Translations under genes and position numbers: made by a program
The notes under the pieces: model-generated
The model's database searches: none
What the model was told of the DNA's origin: nothing
What the model saw: only the letters and a program-made list of their open reading frames with translations
IMG/VR virus record: IMGVR_UViG_3300047550_003680
Coordinates: 1 to 44,834 of that record
From: a virus
Length of the DNA: 44,834 bases
Reading direction: 5' to 3' (one strand)
Part shown: piece after piece, positions 9,531 to 16,492 of the stretch
Layout: each line of letters begins with the position of its first letter
Position numbering within the stretch: the first letter of the stretch is position 1

Positions 9531-9760
9531 CTAACACGCCAAGCTTTGGTGACGTGGTGGATTCAACTTCACCAGCATCCCAAGAACAATTAGCTAAGCG
9601 CCAATACGGTTTTAGTACCATTTCTTACGACGGTTCTCCAACTGTTTACAAAGGAGGTGACGTTGTTCATCTCCCATATGAAATAACAGAAAAATCAACG
9701 ATGGAAGCAATAGGGCTTGCTTGGGCAGCATATGCGGAAGGTATTCCCGCACAAGAATAA
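9527..9760 (+). CDS. Small unknown protein coupled to the glycosyltransferase gene
   Basis: The protein has 77 residues (MTNTPSFGDV). Its ATG overlaps the upstream TGA (ATGA), so translation is probably coupled. It has no membrane segment or known motif. The middle is Ser/Tyr/Gly-rich and the end is short and acidic. Function is not recognised. Confidence 0.65.
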   Translation: MTNTPSFGDVVDSTSPASQEQLAKRQYGFSTISYDGSPTVYKGGDVVHLPYEITEKSTMEAIGLAWAAYAEGIPAQE

Positions 9761-9816
9761 GAATACTTAATGGATTAAAAGCAATAGATTAAAATATCTT
9801 TAAGCACTTGCGAGGG

Positions 9817-9844
9817 TGCACCGGCTTTTTCTATGGTCGGTGCA
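9817..9844 (+). promoter_or_regulatory. Inverted repeat around a possible -10 box upstream of the recombinase-like gene
   Basis: TGCACCG (9817-9823) and CGGTGCA (9838-9844) form a perfect seven-base inverted repeat with a 14-base loop. A weak -10-like TATGGT (9832-9837) lies inside the loop, 23 bases before ATG 9861. This may be an operator or a leader hairpin. A T-run also lies in the loop. Confidence 0.4.
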
Positions 9845-9860
9845 TCTAGCTCAATTCAGT

Positions 9861-10292
9861 ATGTCCCACTCTCCTCCGCTTGATCAACGCATTGTCGATG
9901 AGTATTTCTCACTGGTTTCCAGGCGTAAAAACGAAGGCATCGCCTGGCTTTTTGGTATGACAGCAACCTTTGGCCTTACGCCAGAGCAATTTAAAAATGC
10001 AGGTGGTTTTACCTGGGATGGCAACAACTTGATTATCGCAGGACGTAAACGAGCCATACGTCCTCTACATCCACAGTGGGTGCTTCTTTTCCAGCTAAAA
10101 GAAAAGCAGCCCCACGATGTGTGGAGCTGCTGGAGTCCCCTTGTGTCACGTCTGTATCGGGCTATGGCTCTCCAGGAGATCAGTATGAATGTCACTGATT
10201 TGATCCTGGCTCATAGCATGCGTAAAAGATATTATTCCTCCATCAAGCGGCAGCGGCAACGGGCTGCTCAATCTTTCGCAAGTGCTTCCTGA
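9861..10292 (+). CDS. Degenerate tyrosine recombinase-like protein
   Basis: The protein has 143 residues from ATG 9861; an upstream GTG-type extension would run through the inverted repeat. Residues about 17-85 resemble the start of an integrase catalytic domain: FGMTATFGLTPEQF corresponds to the usual GLRxxE helix, and an IIAGRKRAIRPLHPQW strand follows. The first catalytic Arg is replaced by Thr in GLTPEQ. The C-terminal HSMRKRYYSS segment is a poor match to the HxxR...Tyr region, and the N-terminal core-binding domain is absent. It is probably not an active integrase. Its 3' end overlaps the opposing HTH gene by 50 bases. The assignment is tentative. Confidence 0.5.
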   Translation: MSHSPPLDQRIVDEYFSLVSRRKNEGIAWLFGMTATFGLTPEQFKNAGGFTWDGNNLIIAGRKRAIRPLHPQWVLLFQLKEKQPHDVWSCWSPLVSRLYRAMALQEISMNVTDLILAHSMRKRYYSSIKRQRQRAAQSFASAS

Positions 10293-10464
10293 CAGCGTTT
10301 ACGTTCCACAGATAGCCATCCCTGGAGCGCGTCTCGGGAAACGCTGCGTAGTGAGGACCCAGCTTCAGGGTGCCGTCATCCCGGTACTTGAACAAGGTTT
10401 TCTTGTCAATGCCGAGAAGCTCTTCTGCTTGCTGGGCCGAGACCCAACCTGGATGCTTAGCCAT
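10243..10464 (-). CDS. Excisionase/MerR-like helix-turn-helix protein
   Basis: The protein has 73 residues (MAKHPGWVSA). The pattern WVSAQQAEELLGIDKKTLFKYRDDGTL is a winged-helix HTH like that in phage excisionases and small regulators. A wing-like GYLWNVNAVRKHL follows, and the tail is Ala-rich. ATG 10464 is preferred over ATG 10488 because the strong promoter upstream would start transcription near 10482, downstream of 10488. It may regulate early phage genes or act with the recombinase-like protein it overlaps. Confidence 0.7.
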   Translation of the reverse strand: MAKHPGWVSAQQAEELLGIDKKTLFKYRDDGTLKLGPHYAAFPETRSRDGYLWNVNAVRKHLRKIEQPVAAAA

Positions 10465-10488
10465 AGGTAAGCAAATGTGTACTTCCAT

Positions 10489-10516
10489 ACAGTACGGAGT
10501 AAAACGACCTTGTCAA
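10489..10516 (-). promoter_or_regulatory. Sigma70-type promoter for the HTH gene
   Basis: On the minus strand TTGACA (10516-10511) and TACTGT (10494-10489) are separated by 16 bases, close to the bacterial consensus. The -35 box sits in a perfect palindrome, CCTTGTCAAGG (10508-10518), a possible operator. The -10 box ends 25 bases before ATG 10464. Confidence 0.65.
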
Positions 10517-10569
10517 GGGTCTTAATTAAAGCTTTATCTCTTCTTGCAAGCTAAGTAACGTGTGTTGAA

Positions 10570-10578
10570 ATTAGAATA
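10570..10578 (+). promoter_or_regulatory. -10-type promoter for the HNH gene
   Basis: ATTAGAATA contains TAGAAT (10572-10577), ending 22 bases before ATG 10600. No -35 is seen. It diverges from the HTH-gene promoter across a gap of about 110 bases. Confidence 0.5.
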
Positions 10579-10599
10579 AATTAACGGCAACTAAAGAGT

Positions 10600-10938
10600 A
10601 TGTATTGCAACGAGCATGAGCCTCTCGCCCTGCTAGTTGAATTAACTCCTAAATTGGCTAAGAAAAAATTTCGCGAAAGTATTTATCAGGCTTGGAATAA
10701 TAAATGCGGTTACTGCCAGGAACAAGCAACAAGCCTAGATCATATTGTTCCACGGTTTAAATCAGGCTCGTCTAATCGCCATAATTTATTACCTTGTTGC
10801 AGGAAGTGCAATGCAAATAAAGGTTCAGAAGATATGAAAACATGGTACGAAAAACAAGAGTTTTTTTCTTTAGAAAAACTTGATAGGATTGAAGCCTGGA
10901 CCAGGCAAACATCAGTATTTATTTTTGGTGACGTTTAA
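10600..10938 (+). CDS. HNH endonuclease
   Basis: The protein has 112 residues. It carries a complete HNH signature: CGYC (first zinc knuckle), LDHIVPRFKSG with the catalytic His, the NLLPCCRKCNANKG block with the Asn and the second cysteine pair, and a basic/aromatic tail. HNH proteins in phages act as homing or packaging-associated nicking enzymes. The stop shares its last A with the ATG of the next, very long gene (TAATG). It could be a free-standing homing endonuclease inserted in the virion block. Confidence 0.85.
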   Translation: MYCNEHEPLALLVELTPKLAKKKFRESIYQAWNNKCGYCQEQATSLDHIVPRFKSGSSNRHNLLPCCRKCNANKGSEDMKTWYEKQEFFSLEKLDRIEAWTRQTSVFIFGDV

Positions 10939-13900
10939 TGGCTTATTGGGATCCAAAGCAGGGATGGCAAGTTCTTTCTTATTCAACCGACTACAAAACA
11001 AACTACACAACAGTCGATCCGTTAGCTTTATATCCATATAAAACTGTTAATGATTTTTTTGTAGAAGCGCCATATAAAACAATTACAGATTTTGAAACGC
11101 TTTTTCCTTATAAAACTGCAGCGGACATTGCCGCTGGCTTTACACCAAAAACTGCCGATGATTTTCTTACATTATTTCCCAATAAAACAGATCAAGATTT
11201 TGCAGATCAATATCCAGCTAACAGGCCAACAACTGTAACTTTCTGGACAAAAATTGATTCAGATGGCAACAGACAAATAAGCTGGACAGAGCCAAATAAA
11301 CCAGCTAATTGGAATCAAAAAAGCATCACATACCAAGGAACGCTTAAACAACAGTTTTCTGACGGCTTCCGCAATAGTTTAAGTGACAATCAAAAGGATT
11401 TACTTTTAGCCAAAATTGCCGAATTAAACACAAATAACACAAGCAATTTAAACGATATTGACGCCAGAACTATTGCAGTTAATACGTATAATCAGCAACA
11501 AGCAATATTAAGAGATCAACAAGCAAATACTTACAATACAGAAGAACAACAGGCTGGACAACAAACTCTAGCGGAATACAATCAACAACAAGACCAACGC
11601 AGGCAGGAAGCGTTAACTACATTTAATCAGAATCAAGATACGCTTCGCCAACAATTAGCTTCAATCTACAACCAAGGGCAAGACACTCTTCGCGCCACAG
11701 CACAAAGTAACAATTTAACTGCAGCAGACATCAATCAAAAAAATCTTCAACTTAATCAGAAAAACCAGATACTTAATGAATGGAGCCAGGAAGTAGTTAA
11801 TTATTTACAGGGTAGCAAAACAGGAACTCCAGATAATCCTACATATGTATCTACACGAGATGGATTGCCTACTCAAAAATTATCTAATTTATTGTCGCAA
11901 GGATTAATAACACAGAATGAATATGACACTTACGTTAATACAGCAAAAAGTGGATTTAAAGCTTATTACTTAATTGATAGATTATCTCCTTGGAATCCCA
12001 AGGAAGGACTGCAACCTCCCACGGGGGTATTTAACTCATTGTATTACCGTACCCAGACCGGTGATATAGGAAACAGTGTTGATCAACGATTTAACGCCGC
12101 ATTGCAAAATGATGATTTAGATATTTTGGGTCGTTTTGATCGCGATCTTTATGCGCATTATCATTACACCACTGTCGGAAATAAATTGGGTGCGCGTGGA
12201 AACGACGTAGACGACGCACAACTTGTACAAAAGTATGCAGAATTTTTAACTGATGCAGATTATCAACTTTATAGGGATCGCGTTCTTGGCGTAGGTGACC
12301 AATCTTTACTTGGTGAGCAGGTATCTCAGTTAACAACAGAAGAAGAACAACAAAAAGAAAAAATGTTTGGCGCAATGACGCTGGACGCACTAAAAGAATC
12401 ACTCCAGGCTTTGCAAAACGCAAAAGCACAAGAACAGCAATTTGATTTATATGCACAACTAGACGGATTTAAAGAAATTACAACATTAAATCAAGATATC
12501 AGTGCGTCTATTCTTGGTGATTTTGGTGCAGGCGGCATCATGGGTTGGATGGGAGGACAAGAAGATACAGAAGAAAAGTTTTCAAAAGAATTAGGAAAAA
12601 TTACTGGAATCCCAAGTCGCAGCACGGCTGTATATAACTGGCAAAAGTGGTTTGATGAACAATTGACTACAAAGTACAAGGAAGGAACAACTTTCCAGGA
12701 TCTGGAAGACCCCACTAAAACCTATGTGTTGGATAAAGAATTTGCGGATAAGTACATTAATACTTACTTGAAGCCACGCTTTGATGCTTCCAAGTCAATG
12801 TCTGAATTCACAAGTTATCTGGATGTGTCACAAGCAGAACAAAACATATTCCAAACACAAAGCTCTATTAGCGCATTAAAAGATATTGCAGATCTAAGGG
12901 CGAAGGCGTATTTAGATCAAATTTATCGGCAGTCCAATACGCAAAAATCAAATTTTGATCCTGAGTTTTATTTAAATCCGACAGGTAATTTTAGCGCAGA
13001 TGATCCAAGGCTTACTAAATATGCCGAACAAAAAGCAAAAGTTGATTCAGATTATCAATTGGCCAAATCTAATCCCAATACTGTTGTTGAAGGCATAGGA
13101 AAAACATGGGCGCAACTTGCATATCAATATGGTTTAGATATCAACGATCCACTACAATTTGCCAGATTACATTATGAAGTTGTGGGCGGACCTAAATATA
13201 ATTTTGACGGCGCAAGAGACGTTTTAACATTTCAAGATGCAAATCAATATATTCAAAATACAATATTGCCGCAAATTTTAGAGGAGAAAAACAATCTTGG
13301 CGATGTAACATTTATGAATTTTGTGACGCCAGAATCTTTTGCTGATGAGCTTTTGCGTGGCGTAAATCCTGAAACAAATAAAGAGGAATGGAATAAACTA
13401 CTTGAGTCCCAGGGGTTGGCAGGTAGCGATGCTGGCATAGATGAAGTAAGGCAATATATCATCGATTCTTTTAGGACTAATGCCGCGCAACAAATTCGAG
13501 AATCTATTAAGTACTTAAACGAGAAAAGGTTGCGTCCAACACAAGAAAGGTTGGGAGTTGATTATATTGAAAGGACCAGTGACGCAGCAACAACTGGTTC
13601 GCCAGAAGAAACCGAATTATACAAAGTGTTTCGCAATGCTGGTTACCAAGGAACAGAAGATGATTTTTATAACTCTTTTATGACCGATATTGATAGAGGG
13701 GAAATGGAATTATTTACACAAGGAAGTAAGGCCGGTGGAATTCAATTAGGCGGCAGTTACTCAGGATTGACCAGTAGTGATCCCTTTGAAAGCATGGCAT
13801 CAATGGAAAGTTTATTTGACAACGCAAAAGAAACAACAACAACAGAAGATAAACAAGCGCCTAGTTACTTTAGACTGTTTGATGAAGAAGATACAGATGA

Positions 13901-13970
13901 CGATTACAAGTCTGCAACAGGACAAAAAATTCTTGGTGAATTTACATCAATGTTTAAAGGATTTAGCTAA
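10938..13970 (+). CDS. Very large Gln/Asn-rich protein with N-terminal KT-x-x-D repeats, probable virion protein
   Basis: The protein has 1010 residues. Residues about 28-95 hold five tandem units of about 13 residues built on P-x-K-T-x-x-D-F. Residues about 170-290 are very rich in Gln and Asn and predicted coiled coil (QQQ, NQNQDTL, NQKNQ). The rest is hydrophilic and helical without membrane segments or catalytic motifs. Its size suggests an internal virion, ejection or tail protein; it is not a typical hydrophobic tape measure. It overlaps the neighbours by one base at each end (TAATG both times), so translation is probably coupled across three genes. Confidence 0.75.
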   Translation: MAYWDPKQGWQVLSYSTDYKTNYTTVDPLALYPYKTVNDFFVEAPYKTITDFETLFPYKTAADIAAGFTPKTADDFLTLFPNKTDQDFADQYPANRPTTVTFWTKIDSDGNRQISWTEPNKPANWNQKSITYQGTLKQQFSDGFRNSLSDNQKDLLLAKIAELNTNNTSNLNDIDARTIAVNTYNQQQAILRDQQANTYNTEEQQAGQQTLAEYNQQQDQRRQEALTTFNQNQDTLRQQLASIYNQGQDTLRATAQSNNLTAADINQKNLQLNQKNQILNEWSQEVVNYLQGSKTGTPDNPTYVSTRDGLPTQKLSNLLSQGLITQNEYDTYVNTAKSGFKAYYLIDRLSPWNPKEGLQPPTGVFNSLYYRTQTGDIGNSVDQRFNAALQNDDLDILGRFDRDLYAHYHYTTVGNKLGARGNDVDDAQLVQKYAEFLTDADYQLYRDRVLGVGDQSLLGEQVSQLTTEEEQQKEKMFGAMTLDALKESLQALQNAKAQEQQFDLYAQLDGFKEITTLNQDISASILGDFGAGGIMGWMGGQEDTEEKFSKELGKITGIPSRSTAVYNWQKWFDEQLTTKYKEGTTFQDLEDPTKTYVLDKEFADKYINTYLKPRFDASKSMSEFTSYLDVSQAEQNIFQTQSSISALKDIADLRAKAYLDQIYRQSNTQKSNFDPEFYLNPTGNFSADDPRLTKYAEQKAKVDSDYQLAKSNPNTVVEGIGKTWAQLAYQYGLDINDPLQFARLHYEVVGGPKYNFDGARDVLTFQDANQYIQNTILPQILEEKNNLGDVTFMNFVTPESFADELLRGVNPETNKEEWNKLLESQGLAGSDAGIDEVRQYIIDSFRTNAAQQIRESIKYLNEKRLRPTQERLGVDYIERTSDAATTGSPEETELYKVFRNAGYQGTEDDFYNSFMTDIDRGEMELFTQGSKAGGIQLGGSYSGLTSSDPFESMASMESLFDNAKETTTTEDKQAPSYFRLFDEEDTDDDYKSATGQKILGEFTSMFKGFS
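11022..11222 (+). repeat. Five tandem KT-x-x-D coding repeats
   Basis: The units read YPYKTVNDF, APYKTITDF, FPYKTAADI, FTPKTADDF and FPNKTDQDF, each spaced by about 12-13 residues. The KT and D positions are constant while the codons vary, so the repeat is conserved at protein level. Confidence 0.75.
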
Positions 13971-14269
13971 TGGCAGATAAGGCACGCAAAGCAGCAAAAG
14001 CAGCAAAATTACATAAAGATTCAATGGCGTGCAACAAACCACGCCGCACCCCTGGACATCCAACCAAATCACATGTTGTTAAAGCATGTAAAGGCGGAGA
14101 GGAAAAAATTATCAGGTTTGGTCAGCAAGGCGTAGAAGGTGCTGGTAAACACCCAACAACAGAGAAGGACAAAGCAAGAAAACGTTCATATTACGCACGG
14201 CATAATGCACAAGATCCTAATCCAAGCATCATGTCTGCCAGGTACTGGTCAAACCGTGTAAAGTGGTAG
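13970..14269 (+). CDS. Small basic conserved phage protein (DUF6321-like)
   Basis: The protein has 99 residues and is Lys/Arg/Ala-rich at the start. Landmarks are RTPGHPTKSHVVKAC, EEKIIRFGQQGVEGAG, KARKRSYYARH and SARYWSNRVKW. From memory these match a small family present in many phages (I know it as DUF6321); its role is unknown. The ATG overlaps the preceding stop by one base. The high charge suggests nucleic-acid or virion-internal binding, which is inference. Confidence 0.7.
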   Translation: MADKARKAAKAAKLHKDSMACNKPRRTPGHPTKSHVVKACKGGEEKIIRFGQQGVEGAGKHPTTEKDKARKRSYYARHNAQDPNPSIMSARYWSNRVKW

Positions 14270-14287
14270 GGCCACTCATTCAATTAC

Positions 14288-14413
14288 ATGGCAAAACCTA
14301 AGTCATCTGCATCCATTAAGATCGAGTCTCGCCCTAAACTAACGCGACAGGGTGATGGCAAGCACTCAAAGCCAAATCATGGTCGCAAGTTAAGTCGCGG
14401 TCAAGGCAAATAA
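14288..14413 (+). CDS. 41-residue basic protein
   Basis: A short frame, MAKPKSSASI to LSRGQGK, with about a quarter Lys/Arg. It lies 18 bases after the DUF6321-like gene in the same direction and ends just before the lysozyme promoter. It resembles the small Lys/Arg/Gly-rich proteins common in phage virion operons. No fold or function can be assigned. Confidence 0.55.
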   Translation: MAKPKSSASIKIESRPKLTRQGDGKHSKPNHGRKLSRGQGK

Positions 14414-14419
14414 ATTGTG

Positions 14420-14448
14420 TATGATTGGAAGTAATTATTGTTACTTCC
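14420..14448 (+). promoter_or_regulatory. Lysozyme promoter and start-codon hairpin
   Basis: TATGAT (14420-14425) is a -10-like box ending 23 bases before ATG 14449. GGAAGTAA (14427-14434) and TTACTTCC (14441-14448) are a perfect eight-base inverted repeat with a six-base loop, and the right arm touches the ATG. A transcript from this promoter would begin near 14432, inside the left arm, and could not form the hairpin. A read-through transcript from upstream could. This parallels the known T4 lysozyme (e) leader. Confidence 0.6.
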
Positions 14449-15108
14449 ATGTCGGATTTTTCGTCTGCCATTAACATCATTCGTAAATACGAAGGATTTA
14501 ACGAAAAGGCATACCCAGATCCGAACACAGGAGGAGACCCATATACCATCGGGTATGGAAGCCAATTCTATCCCGATGGTTCTCCTGTTAAAAAGGGACA
14601 ATGCTGCAGTAAACAAAAAGCACTGGAGTATTTGTTTCATGAGGTTAATGTAATTGAAACACAGCTTTTGAAATTGAATTTGGGGTTAGATGACTGTATG
14701 CGTCAAGCCCTAATTTCTTTTATTCACTCGATTGGCTGGGAGCCTTTTTTGTACAGCCATGTTATTGATGCTATTGAGCACGAAGACTTTTGCGGTGCCA
14801 CAGAAGAAATGGGTAGATGGATTTTCAACGAAGATCATAAGGTTGTTGGTGGATTACTTGATCGCCGCAGGGAAGAAATTAGTTTATTCCTACGGGAAGT
14901 TGACGCCAATTCCTGGTCCTCAACCGAAGTTTTACTGACAGCATTTCGTAATTACACCGCAGCACCACACGAAGTACGCGCTATCAGAGGTTTAGAAGAA
15001 AGCATCAGTCCTTATGTCTTATCAAAATTTGCTAACGATTTTTGTATTGATGAAAATCCCTGGTCAGATTTTAGTGCTGATGACGCAAATCTAGTATTTG
15101 GCGGCTAG
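14449..15108 (+). CDS. GH24 phage lysozyme (endolysin)
   Basis: The protein has 219 residues from ATG 14449; the longer frame from 14425 would run through the hairpin. The T4-type muramidase signature is clear: KYEGF with catalytic Glu15, YPDPNTGGDPYTIGYG with Asp24 and Thr33, then ISFIHSIGW and GGLLDRRREEISLF. It hydrolyses the MurNAc-GlcNAc bond of peptidoglycan. There is no signal peptide or SAR segment, so a holin is needed for release. About 70 residues follow the core, longer than T4 lysozyme, ending FSADDANLVFGG. Expression may be controlled by the leader hairpin. Confidence 0.9.
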   Translation: MSDFSSAINIIRKYEGFNEKAYPDPNTGGDPYTIGYGSQFYPDGSPVKKGQCCSKQKALEYLFHEVNVIETQLLKLNLGLDDCMRQALISFIHSIGWEPFLYSHVIDAIEHEDFCGATEEMGRWIFNEDHKVVGGLLDRRREEISLFLREVDANSWSSTEVLLTAFRNYTAAPHEVRAIRGLEESISPYVLSKFANDFCIDENPWSDFSADDANLVFGG

Positions 15109-15109
15109 G

Positions 15110-15118
15110 CTTAGAATA
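15110..15118 (+). promoter_or_regulatory. -10-type promoter for the NblA-like gene
   Basis: CTTAGAATA contains TAGAAT (15112-15117), directly after the lysozyme stop. It ends 15 bases before ATG 15133 or 27 before ATG 15145. The usual spacing in this window favours 15145. Confidence 0.45.
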
Positions 15119-15132
15119 ATTGCATTGAGAAC

Positions 15133-15435
15133 ATGCAGAGCGGGATGGAGAGGTCAGTTGAGCCACGGGAATTTGAACTCCCCCTAGAATTGCAGTTCTC
15201 AATGCGTAAAGCAGAACTTGCTGCGCAAGAGATGACATGGGAGGAGTTGTACTGTGCACTTCTCAATCTGTACCACCAGCGCCTTATGGAGTGGTACGCC
15301 ATTAAATCCTTGATGGAAGATGAAAACATTTCCATTGATTTTGACATCCCAACTGAGATTGAGTTAGCAGAACTCGCCGCCGCCTGTATTGACGACGACG
15401 AGGATGAAAACGAAGACGATCTTCAGCCTTTTTGA
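15133..15435 (+). CDS. nblA: NblA-like phycobilisome degradation protein
   Basis: The protein has 100 residues. Residues about 13-62 match NblA: FELPLELQFSMRKAELAAQ corresponds to the host LTLEQQFSLRAFE-type helix, and the LYCALLNLYHQRLMEW helix and YAIKSLM follow. In cyanobacteria NblA binds phycobiliproteins and Clp chaperones and delivers phycobilisomes for proteolysis under nitrogen stress. Phage copies are known in Microcystis phage Ma-LMM01 and Planktothrix phage PaV-LD. Unlike the roughly 60-residue host form, this one carries an extra helix and an acidic tail (CIDDDEDENEDD). ATG 15145 is an alternative start. The 3' end overlaps the opposing gene by 13 bases. Confidence 0.75.
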   Translation: MQSGMERSVEPREFELPLELQFSMRKAELAAQEMTWEELYCALLNLYHQRLMEWYAIKSLMEDENISIDFDIPTEIELAELAAACIDDDEDENEDDLQPF

Positions 15436-15713
15436 ATTTCGTCTAACTGAATCAAGCGATCAATATACCACTGCGCTTTCTTAAGGGATTCAGTGCCCCC
15501 CTTCAAGCGTTCACGCCATACATATTTTTGAATGTTGCCTTTCAGGTAACCACGATACTCATCTGGTGTTAATGAAGCCTCAATGGCCTCAATACACTCA
15601 ATACTCCCACTATCTGTGTAGTGCGTTGGGTGGTTGACATTATCGCCCTGGAGCACAGGAGCCTCTTCTTTGACAGCCCATGGTACTGGGCATACGCCAC
15701 CAGGGCAATCCAT
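15423..15713 (-). CDS. DUF3310 protein (T7 gp1.7-like nucleotide kinase family)
   Basis: The protein has 96 residues from ATG 15713 (MDCPGGVCPV). Residues about 30-92 are DUF3310: NHPTHYTDSGSIECIEAIEA, YLKGNIQKYVWRERLKGG and the terminal LKKAQWYIDRLIQL helix. The family includes T7 gp1.7, a nucleotide monophosphate kinase. The frame can be extended to 15932, but the extension is low-complexity and overlaps a better coding frame at 15731-16081. ATG 15713 lies 17 bases after that gene's stop, so I prefer it. It probably belongs to nucleotide metabolism with the nearby dCTP deaminase. Confidence 0.8.
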   Translation of the reverse strand: MDCPGGVCPVPWAVKEEAPVLQGDNVNHPTHYTDSGSIECIEAIEASLTPDEYRGYLKGNIQKYVWRERLKGGTESLKKAQWYIDRLIQLDEIQKG

Positions 15714-15730
15714 TACTTCAGGCACTGGAT

Positions 15731-16081
15731 CTACCGGAGCAAACCACGTCGTTTTGCCGACAACACTCGTTCCTTCTCCGAGGGCGCCTCCAGTTCCAGT
15801 ACTAAGTTCTTCGGTCGTGGCGAGGAAGCTGGGTACTGCTCCAGTGCTTCCTCCATCGATGGGATGTAACCCGTCATTCCGGGCCGTTGCCCCTCGAGAT
15901 TCAATGGATTCCGATCCAACCCTTGTTCGCATGCAACTAAACCGCGATTATACATATCGTACAGCGGCACATCATTTTCTGCGTTATCAAGAGGTGCGCC
16001 AAAATCTTCTTCTGTCAAACAACGACATTTAATTTCGTCCTGAACAAAAGCATCCAAAAATCCAGCTGCAGAATGCATCAC
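15731..16081 (-). CDS. Unknown 116-residue protein
   Basis: Begins MMHSAAGFLDAFVQDEIKCR and is mostly acidic and helical in the first 60 residues, then Pro/Glu-rich with a basic end (SAKRRGLLR). No family is recognised. It precedes the DUF3310 gene on the same strand with a short gap, and its start faces the divergent gene at 16118. A long competing frame overlaps its 3' half; I consider this one the real gene because its amino-acid mix is more natural and the spacing fits. Confidence 0.55.
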   Translation of the reverse strand: MMHSAAGFLDAFVQDEIKCRCLTEEDFGAPLDNAENDVPLYDMYNRGLVACEQGLDRNPLNLEGQRPGMTGYIPSMEEALEQYPASSPRPKNLVLELEAPSEKERVLSAKRRGLLR

Positions 16082-16103
16082 AACTAACCAACGATTTACT
16101 GCT

Positions 16104-16112
16104 TCTACAATA
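16104..16112 (+). promoter_or_regulatory. -10-type promoter, possibly bidirectional
   Basis: TCTACAATA holds TACAAT (16106-16111), only six bases before ATG 16118, so its transcript would be nearly leaderless. On the minus strand TATTGT (16112-16107) lies 26 bases before ATG 16081, so one site could serve both directions. Confidence 0.4.
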
Positions 16113-16117
16113 ATAAG

Positions 16118-16492
16118 ATGGCAAATACATATAGCTCTAATTACGATCCACGGATCAGCTCTGGAACCTCCGGGGCAGAAGCATCTGATTTACGGCCTGA
16201 ACAGGCGTACGACATTGATTTGCGGCGCTTAGATCCAGAAGAGCGAGCCGCTGCATCTTCTTTAAACAAAGATCAAGAACGTATTGGGCGTTTTATGCGA
16301 GCAGCACGAACTGCTGGTGAATACAGACAAAGGGCAAGTATTGATGAACCAATGATTCGTGGCAGAACACCCAGAACAGGTGCAGTTATTAAGGGCGTAG
16401 AACTACCAACTAGAGGAGACTCTGGAGGGCGTACCGGTTCAGTTGGATACGCCCGCACTCCTAAATCAATGTTTGGCCAGCCATTTGTTTAA
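16118..16492 (+). CDS. Unknown 124-residue protein
   Basis: Begins MANTYSSNYDPRISSG. It is Arg/Gly/Ser-rich and probably disordered at both ends, with a helical middle (DLRRLDPEERAAASSLNKDQERIGRFMRAARTA would be its core; key residues are the RRLDPEER turn). No motif is recognised. The 3' end overlaps the opposing dCTP deaminase gene by four bases. It is a single-gene unit behind a -10-type promoter and may be a virion-associated small protein. Confidence 0.6.
   Translation: MANTYSSNYDPRISSGTSGAEASDLRPEQAYDIDLRRLDPEERAAASSLNKDQERIGRFMRAARTAGEYRQRASIDEPMIRGRTPRTGAVIKGVELPTRGDSGGRTGSVGYARTPKSMFGQPFV

Noticed and set aside
15714-15932. N-terminal extension of the DUF3310 gene to 15932
   Set aside because: Low-complexity sequence overlapping a better coding frame on the same strand; ATG 15713 fits the spacing.
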